Source: an uncultured Eubacteriales bacterium
GTDB lineage: Bacteria; Bacillota; Clostridia; Lachnospirales; Lachnospiraceae
DNA length: 64,000 bases
Assembly: GCA_900314775.1 (NCBI GenBank)
Contig: OMWM01000001.1
Span: 1 to 64,000 of the forward strand
Direction of reading: 5' to 3'
Positions 1 to 8,566 of this stretch are shown here, piece after piece. How positions within the stretch are numbered: the first letter of the stretch is position 1; every line of letters starts with the position of its first letter. The notes beneath the pieces were generated by a model that ran no database searches, was not told the origin of the DNA, and worked only from the letters and a program-made list of their open reading frames with translations. A program made the translations under genes and the position numbers.

Positions 1-92
1 CACGGTGCAAACCTTGGGAGTCGCTTTGGGGTTCGTCGGCAACTACGCCCCTTATGGACTTTCACCACAGACTGACGGCATGCCCGTCATAC
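1..92 (-). mobile_element. Group IIC intron, 5' end (cut by window edge)
   Basis: Read on the minus strand from 92 to 1, this begins GTATGACGGGCATG, followed by AGTCT, GGTGAAAGTCC, GCCGACGAACCCC and AAGCGACTCCCAAGG. The order and spacing recall the 5' end and start of domain I of bacterial class C group II introns such as the Oceanobacillus iheyensis intron, which starts GUGUGCCCGGCAUG and carries AGUCU and GGGUGAGAGUCC. Class C introns characteristically insert just behind intrinsic terminators, and this one begins one base after the T-run of the rny terminator. The first bases are GTATG rather than the usual GTGYG. The rest of the ribozyme and any reverse transcriptase gene lie outside the window. 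The family call is from memory of the consensus, not from a covariance search. Confidence 0.72.
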
Positions 93-93
93 G

Positions 94-134
94 AAAAAAG
101 AGGATGACGGGCAGCTGATCTGCCTGTCACCCTC
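94..134 (-). terminator. Intrinsic terminator of rny
   Basis: On the minus strand a long stem (arms 119-134 and 100-114, with one mismatch and one wobble) is followed by TTTTTTC at 99-93. It lies 40 bases behind the rny stop codon. The group IIC intron starts directly after the T-run. Confidence 0.88.
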
Positions 135-174
135 TGCAGTGTCCCTGTCAAAGTTTATGATAATCAAAAATAAA

Positions 175-1746
175 TTACTTCGCGTATTCAACCGCTCGTG
201 ATTCTCTGATCACATTTACCTTAATCTGGCCTGGATACTCAAGCTCAGCCTCTATCTGTTTGGCAATATTTCTTGCCAGCAGAATCATATCGGTCTCGCT
301 TACCTGTTCAGGAACTACCATTACTCGAATCTCTCGTCCGGCCTGAATAGCAAAAGATTTCTCAACTTCCTTAAAGCCGTTGGCGATGTCTTCCAGCTGC
401 TTTAATCTGTTGGTATACGTCTCAAGCGTCTCACGGCGCGCACCCGGTCTGGCTGCGGATATGGTATCTGCTGCCTGTACCAGACATGCGATCAGGGATG
501 TCGGCTCAACATCGCCATGGTGAGACTCAACAGCATTGATCACAATCGATGATTCCTTGTACTTGCGGCAAAGATCCGCACCGATCTGTACATGTGTACC
601 TTCCACTTCATGATCCACCGACTTACCGATATCATGAAGGAGACCGGCACGCTTGGCAATCCGCACATCCTCGCCTACCTCTGCTGCCAGAAGTCCGGCG
701 ATCTGTGAAACTTCTACAGAATGCTTCAGGGCATTCTGGCCATAGCTTGTTCTGTACTTCATTCTTCCGAGAAGCTTGATCATCTCCGGATGAAGTCCGT
801 GAACGCCGCACTCCAGTGCCGCTGCTTCACCTTCTTCACGCATCGTGTTCTCGACTTCTTTCTGAGACTTCTCGACAATCTCTTCGATTCTTGCAGGATG
901 AATTCTGCCGTCCACGATGAGCTTCTCAAGCGCAATTCTCGCGACTTCCCTTCTGACCGGATCAAAGCAGGAGAGAATAACTGCCTCCGGTGTGTCATCG
1001 ATAATAAAATCGACACCGGTGAGACTCTCCAGTGCACGTATATTACGGCCCTCACGGCCGATGATACGTCCCTTCATCTCGTCATTCGGAAGCTGCACAA
1101 CAGAAATTGTCGATTCCGCGACGACTTCTGCCGAGCACCTCTGAATAGCCGAAACCACGTACTCCTTCGCTTTCTTGCCCGCTTCTTCCTTGGCGCGGGT
1201 ATCAAGCTCCTTGATCTTCAGTGCTGTTTCATGCTTGACATCGTCTTCCACTGTTTTGAGAAGATATTCTTTTGCCTGTTCGGAGGTTAACCCTGAGATT
1301 CTTTCGAGTTCCTGTAAGCGCTTCTCACTGAGAGCCTCGACCTCTGACCGACGCTTGTTCAGTCTGTCCTCTCTCGATGTCAGCTGGTTTTCCTTCTTCT
1401 CGAGCACTTCAGACTTGCGGTCAAGTGTCTCCTCCTTCGTCAGCAAACGCTTTTCAAACTTCTGTAACTCCGCACGCCGTTCCTTGCTTTCCTTTTCAAG
1501 TTCATTCCTGGTCTTAAGGGTTTCCTCCTTAAGCTCTATCATTCCCTCTCTCTTGCTGGTCTCCGCAGCCTTCAAAGCATCATCGATAATCTCTCTCGCT
1601 TTATCTTCTGCGGCTCCCAGCTTGGACTCTACAACCTTTTTTCTATAAGAGATTGCTGCATTCCAAACGATCAATGCGGTTACGGCGATAGCTGCAATGA
1701 GAATAATCAACCACGTAACTGTCGCCACTGCCGTAATTGCATGCAC
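175..1746 (-). CDS. rny: Ribonuclease Y
   Basis: Membrane-anchored endoribonuclease that starts decay and processing of many Firmicute mRNAs. The 523 residues match the usual length. Seen in order: an N-terminal membrane helix (about 10-30), a long charged coiled coil (about 35-200), a KH RNA-binding domain with [15 protein letters not shown], and an HD phosphohydrolase domain (about 340-430) with [17 protein letters not shown] and ESHHGD supplying the metal ligands. The start is GTG at 1744-1746, set by AAGGAGGT at 1753-1760; there is no in-frame ATG at that place. It is transcribed alone from its own promoter and ends at a strong terminator. rny commonly lies beside recA in clostridia. Confidence 0.96.
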   Translation of the reverse strand: MHAITAVATVTWLIILIAAIAVTALIVWNAAISYRKKVVESKLGAAEDKAREIIDDALKAAETSKREGMIELKEETLKTRNELEKESKERRAELQKFEKRLLTKEETLDRKSEVLEKKENQLTSREDRLNKRRSEVEALSEKRLQELERISGLTSEQAKEYLLKTVEDDVKHETALKIKELDTRAKEEAGKKAKEYVVSAIQRCSAEVVAESTISVVQLPNDEMKGRIIGREGRNIRALESLTGVDFIIDDTPEAVILSCFDPVRREVARIALEKLIVDGRIHPARIEEIVEKSQKEVENTMREEGEAAALECGVHGLHPEMIKLLGRMKYRTSYGQNALKHSVEVSQIAGLLAAEVGEDVRIAKRAGLLHDIGKSVDHEVEGTHVQIGADLCRKYKESSIVINAVESHHGDVEPTSLIACLVQAADTISAARPGARRETLETYTNRLKQLEDIANGFKEVEKSFAIQAGREIRVMVVPEQVSETDMILLARNIAKQIEAELEYPGQIKVNVIRESRAVEYAK

Positions 1747-1794
1747 AGGAGCACCTCCTTATTAAATTTTCATTGTACATAATACAACACAATA

Positions 1795-1823
1795 ATTGTA
1801 TGCTTTTTTTAACGGACTGTCAA
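1795..1823 (-). promoter_or_regulatory. rny promoter
   Basis: TTGACA (1818-1823), 17-base spacer, TACAAT (1795-1800), read on the minus strand. The -35 box directly follows the T-run of the recX terminator. Confidence 0.8.
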
Positions 1824-1824
1824 G

Positions 1825-1850
1825 AAAAAGACACCGCCATTTGCGGCGGT
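1825..1850 (-). terminator. Terminator of recA-recX
   Basis: Stem ACCGCC / GGCGGT (1845-1850 and 1833-1838) with a six-base loop, then GTC and TTTTT (1829-1825) on the minus strand. The about 100 bases between it and the recX stop hold nothing I recognise. Confidence 0.7.
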
Positions 1851-1951
1851 AAACCGTGCAATGACGCATATATTGTGTCTAAATACATAATACTTATCGA
1901 TATCATGTACTTAATAAAGAGCATGTCCGCCGTACTGCATAAAACCGGCGT

Positions 1952-2569
1952 TCATGGATTGTCCTGCCCGTCCTCCTGCAGGACGCTCCGGATCTCCGGC
2001 CAGCGGTATCCCTTCCGGGCACAGGCCTGGCAGAACTTCACGATCTCCTTCTCACCGCGTGCAAGCAGCGCATCTACAGAGCCGTATCGGCGCGCAGCCT
2101 CACGCCGAATGCCCGCGATATCATCCCAGCCGGCCTGTTCGAGTGCCTGGCTGATCACGCTGTCTTCCACGCCCTTCTCCCGCAGGCGGTACACCGCCAT
2201 CTGGCGGCTCATCGTATTCATGTGAGCAGAAAGAAATTCCAGCGCAAAGCGCATGTCATCCAGATAATGATAGGAATCAACATACTGAACGCCCATCTGC
2301 GCATACTGCGGCGCCAGTCCCTTCTTCACCAGAGCCCGCCGCAGCTCCTCCTGCGCGTAGTCCCGGCGCAGCAGCATATCCATCGCCATCCGGCCTGCCT
2401 TGCGGGCTATTCTCTCCCGCAGCTGCTCTTCTTCCTGAGGCGTGAGTACATCGCCTTCATGGAGGTCCCATTCCTCCGCTTCCGACGCGCTTAAAACAAA
2501 TGCAGGTTCCCCGTCAATGGAAACCCGCATCTTCTTCCGTGTAACCGGTTCAATCTCAGTAATCGTCAT
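1952..2569 (-). CDS. recX: Regulatory protein RecX
   Basis: RecX binds RecA filaments and tempers recombinase activity. The 205-residue protein has the family's run of short three-helix repeats: segments such as LLRRDYAQEELRRALVKKG, VDSYHYLDDMRFALEFL and YRLREKGVEDSVISQALEQ. An N-terminal part of about 60 residues before the repeats is normal for Firmicutes. The start ATG overlaps the recA stop as TGATG, so the two are translationally coupled and share the recA promoter and LexA control. Length and position make the call firm even though RecX is poorly conserved. Confidence 0.9.
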   Translation of the reverse strand: MTITEIEPVTRKKMRVSIDGEPAFVLSASEAEEWDLHEGDVLTPQEEEQLRERIARKAGRMAMDMLLRRDYAQEELRRALVKKGLAPQYAQMGVQYVDSYHYLDDMRFALEFLSAHMNTMSRQMAVYRLREKGVEDSVISQALEQAGWDDIAGIRREAARRYGSVDALLARGEKEIVKFCQACARKGYRWPEIRSVLQEDGQDNP

Positions 2570-3603
2570 CAGCTGTCCTGCTCATCCTCATCTGACAGCG
2601 CACTGTCATCCTGCAGTCCGTAGTATTCACGCACCTTGTTCTCGACTTCCTGCATGATCTCCGGATGTTCGGTCAGATACTGCTTCGTATTCTCACGGCC
2701 CTGACCGATCTTGGCATCATTATAGGAATACCATGCGCCGCTCTTGTTGATGACGCCGATATTGGCAGCGAGATCCAGTATATCGCCTTCTCTCGAGATA
2801 CCCTTGCCGAAAATAATATCAAATTCCGCCACCTTAAAAGGCGGTGCGATCTTGTTCTTCACGACCTTGACACGTGTCCGGTTGCCGATAATCTCGCCGT
2901 TCTGCTTGATCGACTCGATGCGGCGGATATCAAGGCGAACCGATGAATAGAACTTCAGGGCACGTCCGCCGGTTGTCGTCTCCGGATTGCCGAACATCAC
3001 GCCGACCTTCTCTCTGAGCTGATTGATGAAGATTACAATGCAATTCGACTTGCTGACAACCGCAGTCAGCTTGCGCAGTGCCTGCGACATCAGTCTGGCC
3101 TGCAGACCGACATGTGCATCGCCCATGTCACCGTCAATCTCGGCCTTCGGGACAAGCGCCGCAACCGAGTCAATGACAATGATATCGATCGCACCGGAAC
3201 GCACCATGGTATCCGTGATCTCCAGTGCCTGCTCGCCGCTGTCCGGCTGTGAAATATAGAGGTTATCGATATCCACGCCGATGTTCCTCGCATAGGATGG
3301 GTCCAGTGCGTGCTCGGCATCGATAAAGCCCGCTATGCCGCCGCGCTTCTGCACTTCCGCTACCATGTGAAGAGTCAGTGTCGTCTTACCGGAAGATTCC
3401 GGTCCGTAGATCTCAATGATTCTGCCGCGCGGAATACCGCCAAGTCCAAGTGCGATATCAAGACTCAGGGAACCTGTCGGGACTGTCTCGACATCAATCG
3501 CATTCCCCTTATCGCCAAGCCTCATAACAGAACCCTTGCCATAATCCTTCTCAATACGCGCAATCGCCGCGTCCAGTGCTCTCTGCTTCTCGTCTCTATC
3601 CAT
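2569..3603 (-). CDS. recA: Recombinase RecA
   Basis: Central recombinase and LexA co-protease of the SOS response. The Walker A motif GPESSGKTT sits near residue 70, and [20 protein letters not shown] and the L1/L2 regions are intact, including [22 protein letters not shown]. The C-terminus is acidic ([12 protein letters not shown]), as usual. The ATG at 3601-3603 is my start; a TTG immediately before it (3604-3606) would add one residue and is nearly as well placed behind the GGAG at 3615-3618. It is the first gene of recA-recX, with a consensus promoter and a LexA box upstream. Confidence 0.98.
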   Translation of the reverse strand: MDRDEKQRALDAAIARIEKDYGKGSVMRLGDKGNAIDVETVPTGSLSLDIALGLGGIPRGRIIEIYGPESSGKTTLTLHMVAEVQKRGGIAGFIDAEHALDPSYARNIGVDIDNLYISQPDSGEQALEITDTMVRSGAIDIIVIDSVAALVPKAEIDGDMGDAHVGLQARLMSQALRKLTAVVSKSNCIVIFINQLREKVGVMFGNPETTTGGRALKFYSSVRLDIRRIESIKQNGEIIGNRTRVKVVKNKIAPPFKVAEFDIIFGKGISREGDILDLAANIGVINKSGAWYSYNDAKIGQGRENTKQYLTEHPEIMQEVENKVREYYGLQDDSALSDEDEQDS

Positions 3604-3658
3604 CAATTATCTGTTCTCCTCATTTACTCTTCATGGATGAACAGCCGTCCGCATGTCA

Positions 3659-3672
3659 CGAACATCTGTTCG
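3659..3672 (-). promoter_or_regulatory. LexA (DinR) SOS box of recA
   Basis: CGAACATCTGTTCG matches the Firmicute SOS box with perfect CGAAC / GTTCG half-sites. It lies just downstream of the -10 box, where bound LexA would block RNA polymerase leaving the promoter. Confidence 0.9.
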
Positions 3673-3683
3673 AATCTGTCTAT

Positions 3684-3712
3684 ATCATACTCCTGAATCC
3701 ATTTCCTGTCAA
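3684..3712 (-). promoter_or_regulatory. recA promoter
   Basis: TTGACA (3707-3712), 17 bases, TATGAT (3684-3689) on the minus strand; transcription would begin near 3677, so the LexA box covers about +5 to +18. The stretch 3713-3829 shows no further signal that I can support. Confidence 0.85.
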
Positions 3713-3829
3713 TACAATGGTTCCGGATTTCGCAATCATTATAACATCGCGGCAGACGCCGTTCAATTAACGTTGTGCGCTGTTTCCGCCGCTTTTCCGA
3801 CATCATTCGACACGCTCTGCCTAAAACCG

Positions 3830-4675
3830 TCAGGCCTCTTTATCCTTTTTCTGCTTATCATCCGGATAGATCAGCTTCGTCTGCACATGCCGGTCAATCA
3901 GCACAATCATCGCGAGTGCAGCCGCCACACCGGCAAAACCGGTTATCATCGCCGCCGTTCTGCTCTCCACCGATACACCGCCGTACATGAGCAGCAGGGA
4001 AACACAGTTGGCGCTGATATGGCACAGAACCGGCGCCCGCAGGCTGCCGTATTTCTCATACGCATACGCCAGCATCAGGCCCAGGGCAAAAGCATAAATT
4101 CCCTGCACGATATTGCCATGCATGACGCCGAAAAACACGGCGGACATCACAACGGACAGCGTCACGCTCATGAACTGCCGCATCCTCTGATAGATCAGGC
4201 CGCGGTATACCATCTCCTCGCAGATCGGCACCACAAAGCCGATGCCGATGATCTGCACGGCCACGGATCCGGAAAACAGGGAGCTTTCCGCCTCCTGAAA
4301 GGCTTCTGAAGACTCGGTAAGGCTGGTCAGATTGATCAGGAAATTGCCTCCTATAGAAGCCGCTGCCGCCATCGCGGCCGCCGCCGCATACCAGAGTCCA
4401 TGCTTTTTCTTCTCATAATAAAATCTTCGCTTCGGCCGGTCACGGCGCATCATAAACGCAAGCGGAATGATGGAAATACCGGCGGCGATCACCTGAAATG
4501 TCATCGTATAGCGGGCCAGAATGCGGGATATATTGTTCATATCATGCAGACTGGCCGAACCTGCCAGAGAAACTGTTACAATGCCGAGTGCCGTGACGGC
4601 AAAGGTAATGCCGTAATAGACCAGTACCGGCGTGATGAGTCCAAGTATGATGGACGGGATGATTTCCTTTCTCAA
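3830..4675 (-). CDS. CPBP family intramembrane glutamic endopeptidase
   Basis: Polytopic membrane protease of the CPBP (Rce1/CAAX-like) family, 281 residues. About eight hydrophobic segments are visible. The catalytic motifs are present: EEMVYRG (EExxxR, about residue 153) and FFGVMHGN (FxxxH, about 181), with a late HISANCV (HxxxN/S). Members process prenylated proteins or handle bacteriocin maturation and immunity, but the substrate here cannot be told. No peptide gene or immunity partner is adjacent. It stands alone between recA and the RNase P RNA gene. Confidence 0.85.
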   Translation of the reverse strand: MRKEIIPSIILGLITPVLVYYGITFAVTALGIVTVSLAGSASLHDMNNISRILARYTMTFQVIAAGISIIPLAFMMRRDRPKRRFYYEKKKHGLWYAAAAAMAAAASIGGNFLINLTSLTESSEAFQEAESSLFSGSVAVQIIGIGFVVPICEEMVYRGLIYQRMRQFMSVTLSVVMSAVFFGVMHGNIVQGIYAFALGLMLAYAYEKYGSLRAPVLCHISANCVSLLLMYGGVSVESRTAAMITGFAGVAAALAMIVLIDRHVQTKLIYPDDKQKKDKEA

Positions 4676-4785
4676 CGGATCCGCCTTTCTTAATTAAATG
4701 AGAGGGAAGGCTGCTTCCCCCGCCGCCGCGGCGCCCGCCGGAGTCCCGTGCAGAGATCCTGCCGCGCACCCGCGCATAATATGGA

Positions 4786-4819
4786 TAAAACCGGTGCTCC
4801 ATGCGGAAGACCGGTTTTA
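4786..4819 (-). terminator. Terminator-like hairpin behind rnpB
   Basis: Perfect 10-bp inverted repeat TAAAACCGGT / ACCGGTTTTA with a 14-base loop, placed 25 bases past the RNase P RNA. It is symmetrical, so it could act in both directions, but the T-run is short. Confidence 0.6.
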
Positions 4820-4843
4820 CCTGATTCCTTATCTTATCTGAAT

Positions 4844-5193
4844 GTAAGCCTGCCTGTAAGCCGAGTTATGTCTTGGATGATCATCTATCTAGACCGGACG
4901 TTACCGCCCGGTTCAAGCGACCTACCCTAAAACACGCCGGGTCAGCGTATCGTTTTATATGCGGTCTTGCTTCCGGATAGGGTTTGCATGTGCCCTCCCC
5001 GTTACCGCGGAGGCGGTGAGCTCTTACCTCGCCTTTCCACCCTTACCGGCTGAAAGCCGGCGGTTTATTTCTGTTGCACTTTCCTTAGGGTCACCCCCAC
5101 CGGACGTTATCCGGTATCCTGCCCTGAGAAGCTCGGACTTTCCTCACCTGCGGACTTTCGTCACCTGCAGCCGCGATCATCCGGCAGACTTAC
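4844..5193 (-). ncRNA. rnpB: RNase P RNA (type A)
   Basis: Catalytic RNA of RNase P, about 350 nt, on the minus strand. Diagnostic pieces: GGTGAGGAAAGTCCGAG near the 5' side, GGAAAGTGCAACAGAAA, TAAGGGTGGAAAGGCGAGG, GGTAAGAGCTCACCG, and ACATAACTCGGCTTACA at the 3' side. The ends are set by the closing P1 helix, GTAAGTCTGCC pairing with GGCAGGCTTAC with one G-U pair. The presence of the P6-type GGGTAGG and CGGCTTA elements fits the ancestral type A fold rather than the Bacillus type B. A consensus promoter begins seven bases upstream of the 5' end, which supports the start. Confidence 0.95.
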
Positions 5194-5199
5194 GATGAG

Positions 5200-5228
5200 A
5201 TACTAACACGAATTCCGGGCATTTTCAA
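5200..5228 (-). promoter_or_regulatory. rnpB promoter
   Basis: TTGAAA (5223-5228), 17 bases, TAGTAT (5200-5205) on the minus strand, giving a start at about 5194-5193, exactly at the first base of the P1 helix. Confidence 0.8.
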
Positions 5229-5290
5229 GCGGCAAGGCGGTATTTTATCGGCATCAGAGGCAGAAAAATGCGAAATCCCGCTTTCTCCTC

Positions 5291-6955
5291 TCACACCACG
5301 TCAAAGCAGCTTCCGCCGATAAATTCCCGCAGAATCGAGTTTTTCGGCACATCGTCTCCGCTGTACGTAAGAAAATAATTCAGGAATTTCAGCAGCCGCA
5401 TCGCCTCGCCGTACTCCGGTTTGTCCGGTGTCACAGAGAACAGAAGCGGCTCGGCATACTGCTTGAGCACGCTGATCTCATAGATCAGCGCCGAATTGAA
5501 TATCGCATCGCACTGGTCCTGGAACGGGAAAATATTCTGGTCTTCCCCGTGCCTTACCGACTGCCACATACTCAGCGTCTCCTCCGCCGACGCGCCTCTC
5601 GTCCGCGCATCGCGGCAGAGACGGCGGATCAGGCGGCCGTCGCTTGTCGAAATTCTCGAGTGATGGTCGAGATTCAGCCAGGTCAGCGCACTGATATAGA
5701 TCTTGTATTTGCGGTCCCTCGGCAGCGTATTGGTCAGCTCGTCATTGAGCGCATGGATGCCTTCGAGCACCAGCACCTCATCCGGGTCGATCTTCAGCGG
5801 AATGCCGTTTTCCTTGCGTTTCCCGCTGGTAAAATCATAAACCGGGATCTCCACCTCACGGCCTGCAATCAGTCCCTGCAGGTCCTCGTTCAGCTTTCCG
5901 ATATCCAGTGCCCGGATTGTCTCGAAATCATAGTTGCCGTTTTCATCGCGCGGCGTCTGGGAATGATCCAGATAATAGCTGTCGAGCGGAATCGGATGCG
6001 GCCGAAGGCCAAGCACCTGGAGCTGAATCGAAAGCCGGTGGGAAAATGTCGTCTTGCCGGAGGAAGACGGGCCCGCAATCAGGATGACCCGCTTTCCGCT
6101 TTTGACGATATCCCCGGCGATCTCCGCAATATTTTTCTCCTGCATCGCTTCCTGCACGAGCATCAGATCCAGAATGTCTCCGTCGGCGATTGCCTTGTTG
6201 AGATCCGCCACCGTCATGACGCCTCTCTTTTCGCTCCACCGCGTTGCGGATTTGAGCGACCCGAACATCTTATGCGGCGGGTCAAACGTCGGCATCTGAT
6301 CCGGCTCCTGTGCCAACGGCAGCTGAATGACAAAGCCCTCATCATAGGAAATCAGTTCAAACTTCTGGATATAAGAGGCATCCGGTGCCATGAAGCCGTA
6401 CAGATAATCCGGTGTATCTTCAATCGTATAATAATTGATCCGCGAATCGATGCGGTAGTACATCGTTCTTGCCTTCTCGTGCAGACCGTTCTCCTCAAAG
6501 ACCCGGATCGCGTCGCGTTTTTCCGCGTTGTGCTTTACGATATCCGTCTTCGCATCCACGATTTCATGCATCCGCGCGCTTACCTTGTCAAGGAGCGCCT
6601 GCGGAACTTCTTTCCTGCTCTTGAGTTCGCAGTAATAGCCTTCATCAAGAGAATACTGCACAACGAGAGAGCGCGCATCCTCTTCCGGCAGCACGTCGCA
6701 CAGCGCCTTATACATGATAAATACCGCCGTGCGCCGGTAAATCATGTTGCCGACCGGATCATGCACCGTCACAAATTCCACCTGCGCGTCTCTGTCCGCT
6801 TTTTCATCGAGTTCTTTCAGCTTGTGATCTACCTTAACGGCAATAATCATCCAGCGGCATTCTTTCTGAAAATCGCGGCTGATTTTCTGGTACGTCGTTC
6901 CCTTTTCATAGGTGTACTCGCTGCCGTCTATTTTAAGTCTAATTTCTTCTGCCAT
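5291..6955 (-). CDS. Nucleoside (uridine-type) kinase with ThrRS-like N-terminus
   Basis: The 554-residue protein joins two unrelated parts. Residues 1-65 resemble the TGS domain, and about 70-230 the second additional (editing-like) domain, of threonyl-tRNA synthetase. Residues 285-554 form a uridine kinase/phosphoribulokinase-type P-loop kinase, with GPSSSGKTT (295-303), the substrate-side DSYYLDHSQTPRDENGNYDFE and the VLEGIHALND strand. No aminoacylation domain is present. This fusion is widespread in Firmicutes and is usually annotated nucleoside kinase; what the synthetase-like half senses is not established, to my knowledge. It is the last gene of the dgt-dnaG operon, 11 bases behind the Nif3-like gene. 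Confidence 0.85.
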   Translation of the reverse strand: MAEEIRLKIDGSEYTYEKGTTYQKISRDFQKECRWMIIAVKVDHKLKELDEKADRDAQVEFVTVHDPVGNMIYRRTAVFIMYKALCDVLPEEDARSLVVQYSLDEGYYCELKSRKEVPQALLDKVSARMHEIVDAKTDIVKHNAEKRDAIRVFEENGLHEKARTMYYRIDSRINYYTIEDTPDYLYGFMAPDASYIQKFELISYDEGFVIQLPLAQEPDQMPTFDPPHKMFGSLKSATRWSEKRGVMTVADLNKAIADGDILDLMLVQEAMQEKNIAEIAGDIVKSGKRVILIAGPSSSGKTTFSHRLSIQLQVLGLRPHPIPLDSYYLDHSQTPRDENGNYDFETIRALDIGKLNEDLQGLIAGREVEIPVYDFTSGKRKENGIPLKIDPDEVLVLEGIHALNDELTNTLPRDRKYKIYISALTWLNLDHHSRISTSDGRLIRRLCRDARTRGASAEETLSMWQSVRHGEDQNIFPFQDQCDAIFNSALIYEISVLKQYAEPLLFSVTPDKPEYGEAMRLLKFLNYFLTYSGDDVPKNSILREFIGGSCFDVV

Positions 6956-6966
6956 TTTCTGTCACC

Positions 6967-7749
6967 TTAAATATCATAAAACGGAGCAACGTCCCTGTCT
7001 TCAAAAACCTCCGCCTCCGGGAAATTTTCCGCCAGCCACTGTTTCATATAAGACACGAAAATATGCTCCAGGCCGTAATGTCCTGCGTCAATCACGCAGA
7101 GTCCCTTTTCGTTGCAGTCGATACCGTAATGATGGTCGACATCGCCGGTTACCAGCACCTGCGCGCCGGCGGCCAGTGCTTCCTCAGCCATGCCGCCGCC
7201 CGATCCCGGGCAGCAGGCAATCCGGCTCAAAACCGTATCGCGTGCGCCGAAGCACCGCACATCCTGCAGGCCGAAACGTTCACGGATCTGCACCGCCAGA
7301 TCCTGCAGCGTCATCGGTGCCGGCACATGGCCGACAAAGCCGATGCCGATCGCGCGGCCGTCTTCCTCACCCGTGATTTCGAGCGGTCTGTCCTTAATAA
7401 CGCCCATCTGCTGCGCGGCGATATCCGCCATCACTGCGACATCAAAATTCGTGTGCATCGCATAGCAGCTCATGTCATTTCTGATGAAGGAAATGATGCG
7501 GCGGCCGATAAAATCATCCGAACGCACCGATTTCACCGGGCGGAAAAGCAGCGGATGATGCGTGAGCATCATGCCGCAGCCCGCCTGTGCAGCCGCTTCG
7601 ATCGCGCTGCTGCGGGCATCCAGAGCCAGATAAATCCGTTTTACCTCGCCCTCCGGGCTGCCGACCTGCAGTCCCGGATTGTCCCAGTCCATCGCATAAG
7701 CCGGCGGTGCCAGCTTCTCCAGTGCCTCAATCAGTTCCTTTCTGTCCAT
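6967..7749 (-). CDS. Nif3-like dinuclear metal centre protein
   Basis: Nif3/YqfO/DUF34 family, 260 residues. The metal-binding residues are seen in LTHHPLLFRP, MHTNFDV and the C-terminal DAGHYGLE. The core CGMMLTHHPLLF and the final motif are where the family places its dinuclear centre. The biochemical role of the family is unsettled; GTP cyclohydrolase-type and metallochaperone roles have been proposed. The start overlaps the preceding sigma-like gene by 23 bases, so expression is probably coupled. In related genomes a tRNA methyltransferase gene (trmK) often separates rpoD and this gene; it is absent here. Confidence 0.88.
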   Translation of the reverse strand: MDRKELIEALEKLAPPAYAMDWDNPGLQVGSPEGEVKRIYLALDARSSAIEAAAQAGCGMMLTHHPLLFRPVKSVRSDDFIGRRIISFIRNDMSCYAMHTNFDVAVMADIAAQQMGVIKDRPLEITGEEDGRAIGIGFVGHVPAPMTLQDLAVQIRERFGLQDVRCFGARDTVLSRIACCPGSGGGMAEEALAAGAQVLVTGDVDHHYGIDCNEKGLCVIDAGHYGLEHIFVSYMKQWLAENFPEAEVFEDRDVAPFYDI

Positions 7750-8566
7750 CTTCGCCTCCGTTTCCGCCCTTGCCGGTCAGGTTCTTCACCTCGGACGGGT
7801 CCTTGACCAGCTCTGCCATATCCGCCAGACGTTCCGGCGAAATGCCAAGTTCTTCTGCTATTTCTTCCCGTGTCGCCTCACGGCCATACTCTTCCTCAAA
7901 TTCGTCGCTGACGCGCTTTGCCTCGTTCAGCGTATCCGCCACCTGGTCGCCGATTCCGATATCCCGTGCCTGTTCCGTAATGGCCTTCATGATCGCGCTG
8001 CGGACATAGCCCGTGATGAATTCTGCAAAAGTCATATGGTATTTTCTGCCGTAGTCCCTGAACTCGCTCACGCCTTCGATCAGGCCGGTGCTGCCTTCCT
8101 GTACGAGATCATCAAACGGGACGCCGCGGCCATGATACTCCCTGGCAATCGGAATCACGCGCCGCAGATTATATTCAATCAGGATCTGCTGCGCATCCTC
8201 GTCGCCGCCCAGATATTTATTTACCAGTCTCTCCTGTTCCTCTTCCGCCAGCGGCTCCTTCTCAGACAGCTCCCGGATATACTCGTGCACCGGGTCGTCG
8301 CTGCTGATATCATCCGGTAAGGTAAGATCAAACAGGTCCTCCGTTTCCTGCGGCTGGCTGCTCTGCGCCGGCGTGTCGTAGGAATCGTCATACTCGATGC
8401 CCGCCCGGATGATGTAATCCGTAATGGCCATGTACTGGGCATCCGTCACGTCCATGTCCTGAAAACGTTCACGGATGACCTTTGCATTGAGCGGCACGCC
8501 GCTGATGCGGGCGTCATCGATCAGGTCGTTCAGTTTCTGTCTGAAAACATCTATTTCGCTGTCCAC
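7727..8566 (-). CDS. RpoD-like sigma factor lacking region 4
   Basis: 279 residues, located directly behind dnaG where Firmicutes keep the primary sigma gene. Residues 1-60 look like region 1.1. DPVHEYIRELSEKEPL (region 1.2), the NLRRVIPIAREYHGRG / DDLVQEGSTGLIEGV stretch (2.1-2.2) and ATREEIAEELGIS (region 3) are recognisable. Two things are odd. The protein stops at VKDPSEVKNLTGKGG..., so region 4, which binds the -35 box, is missing. The region 2.3-2.4 aromatic core of housekeeping sigmas (YATWWIRQAI) is replaced by FITGYVRSAI. The next gene follows at once, so no region 4 is hidden by a frameshift. It may be a divergent sigma, a sigma-derived adaptor or a decaying copy; it cannot be the normal housekeeping sigma. 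Confidence 0.75.
   Translation of the reverse strand: MDSEIDVFRQKLNDLIDDARISGVPLNAKVIRERFQDMDVTDAQYMAITDYIIRAGIEYDDSYDTPAQSSQPQETEDLFDLTLPDDISSDDPVHEYIRELSEKEPLAEEEQERLVNKYLGGDEDAQQILIEYNLRRVIPIAREYHGRGVPFDDLVQEGSTGLIEGVSEFRDYGRKYHMTFAEFITGYVRSAIMKAITEQARDIGIGDQVADTLNEAKRVSDEFEEEYGREATREEIAEELGISPERLADMAELVKDPSEVKNLTGKGGNGGEDGQKGTD

Noticed and set aside
1..92. FMN or cobalamin riboswitch at the left edge
   Set aside because: GGTGAAAGTCC occurs in those classes too, but the other conserved blocks are missing, and the start and following blocks fit a group IIC intron.
5549..6970. Plus-strand open frame of 473 codons
   Set aside because: Antisense to the nucleoside kinase gene, without motifs.
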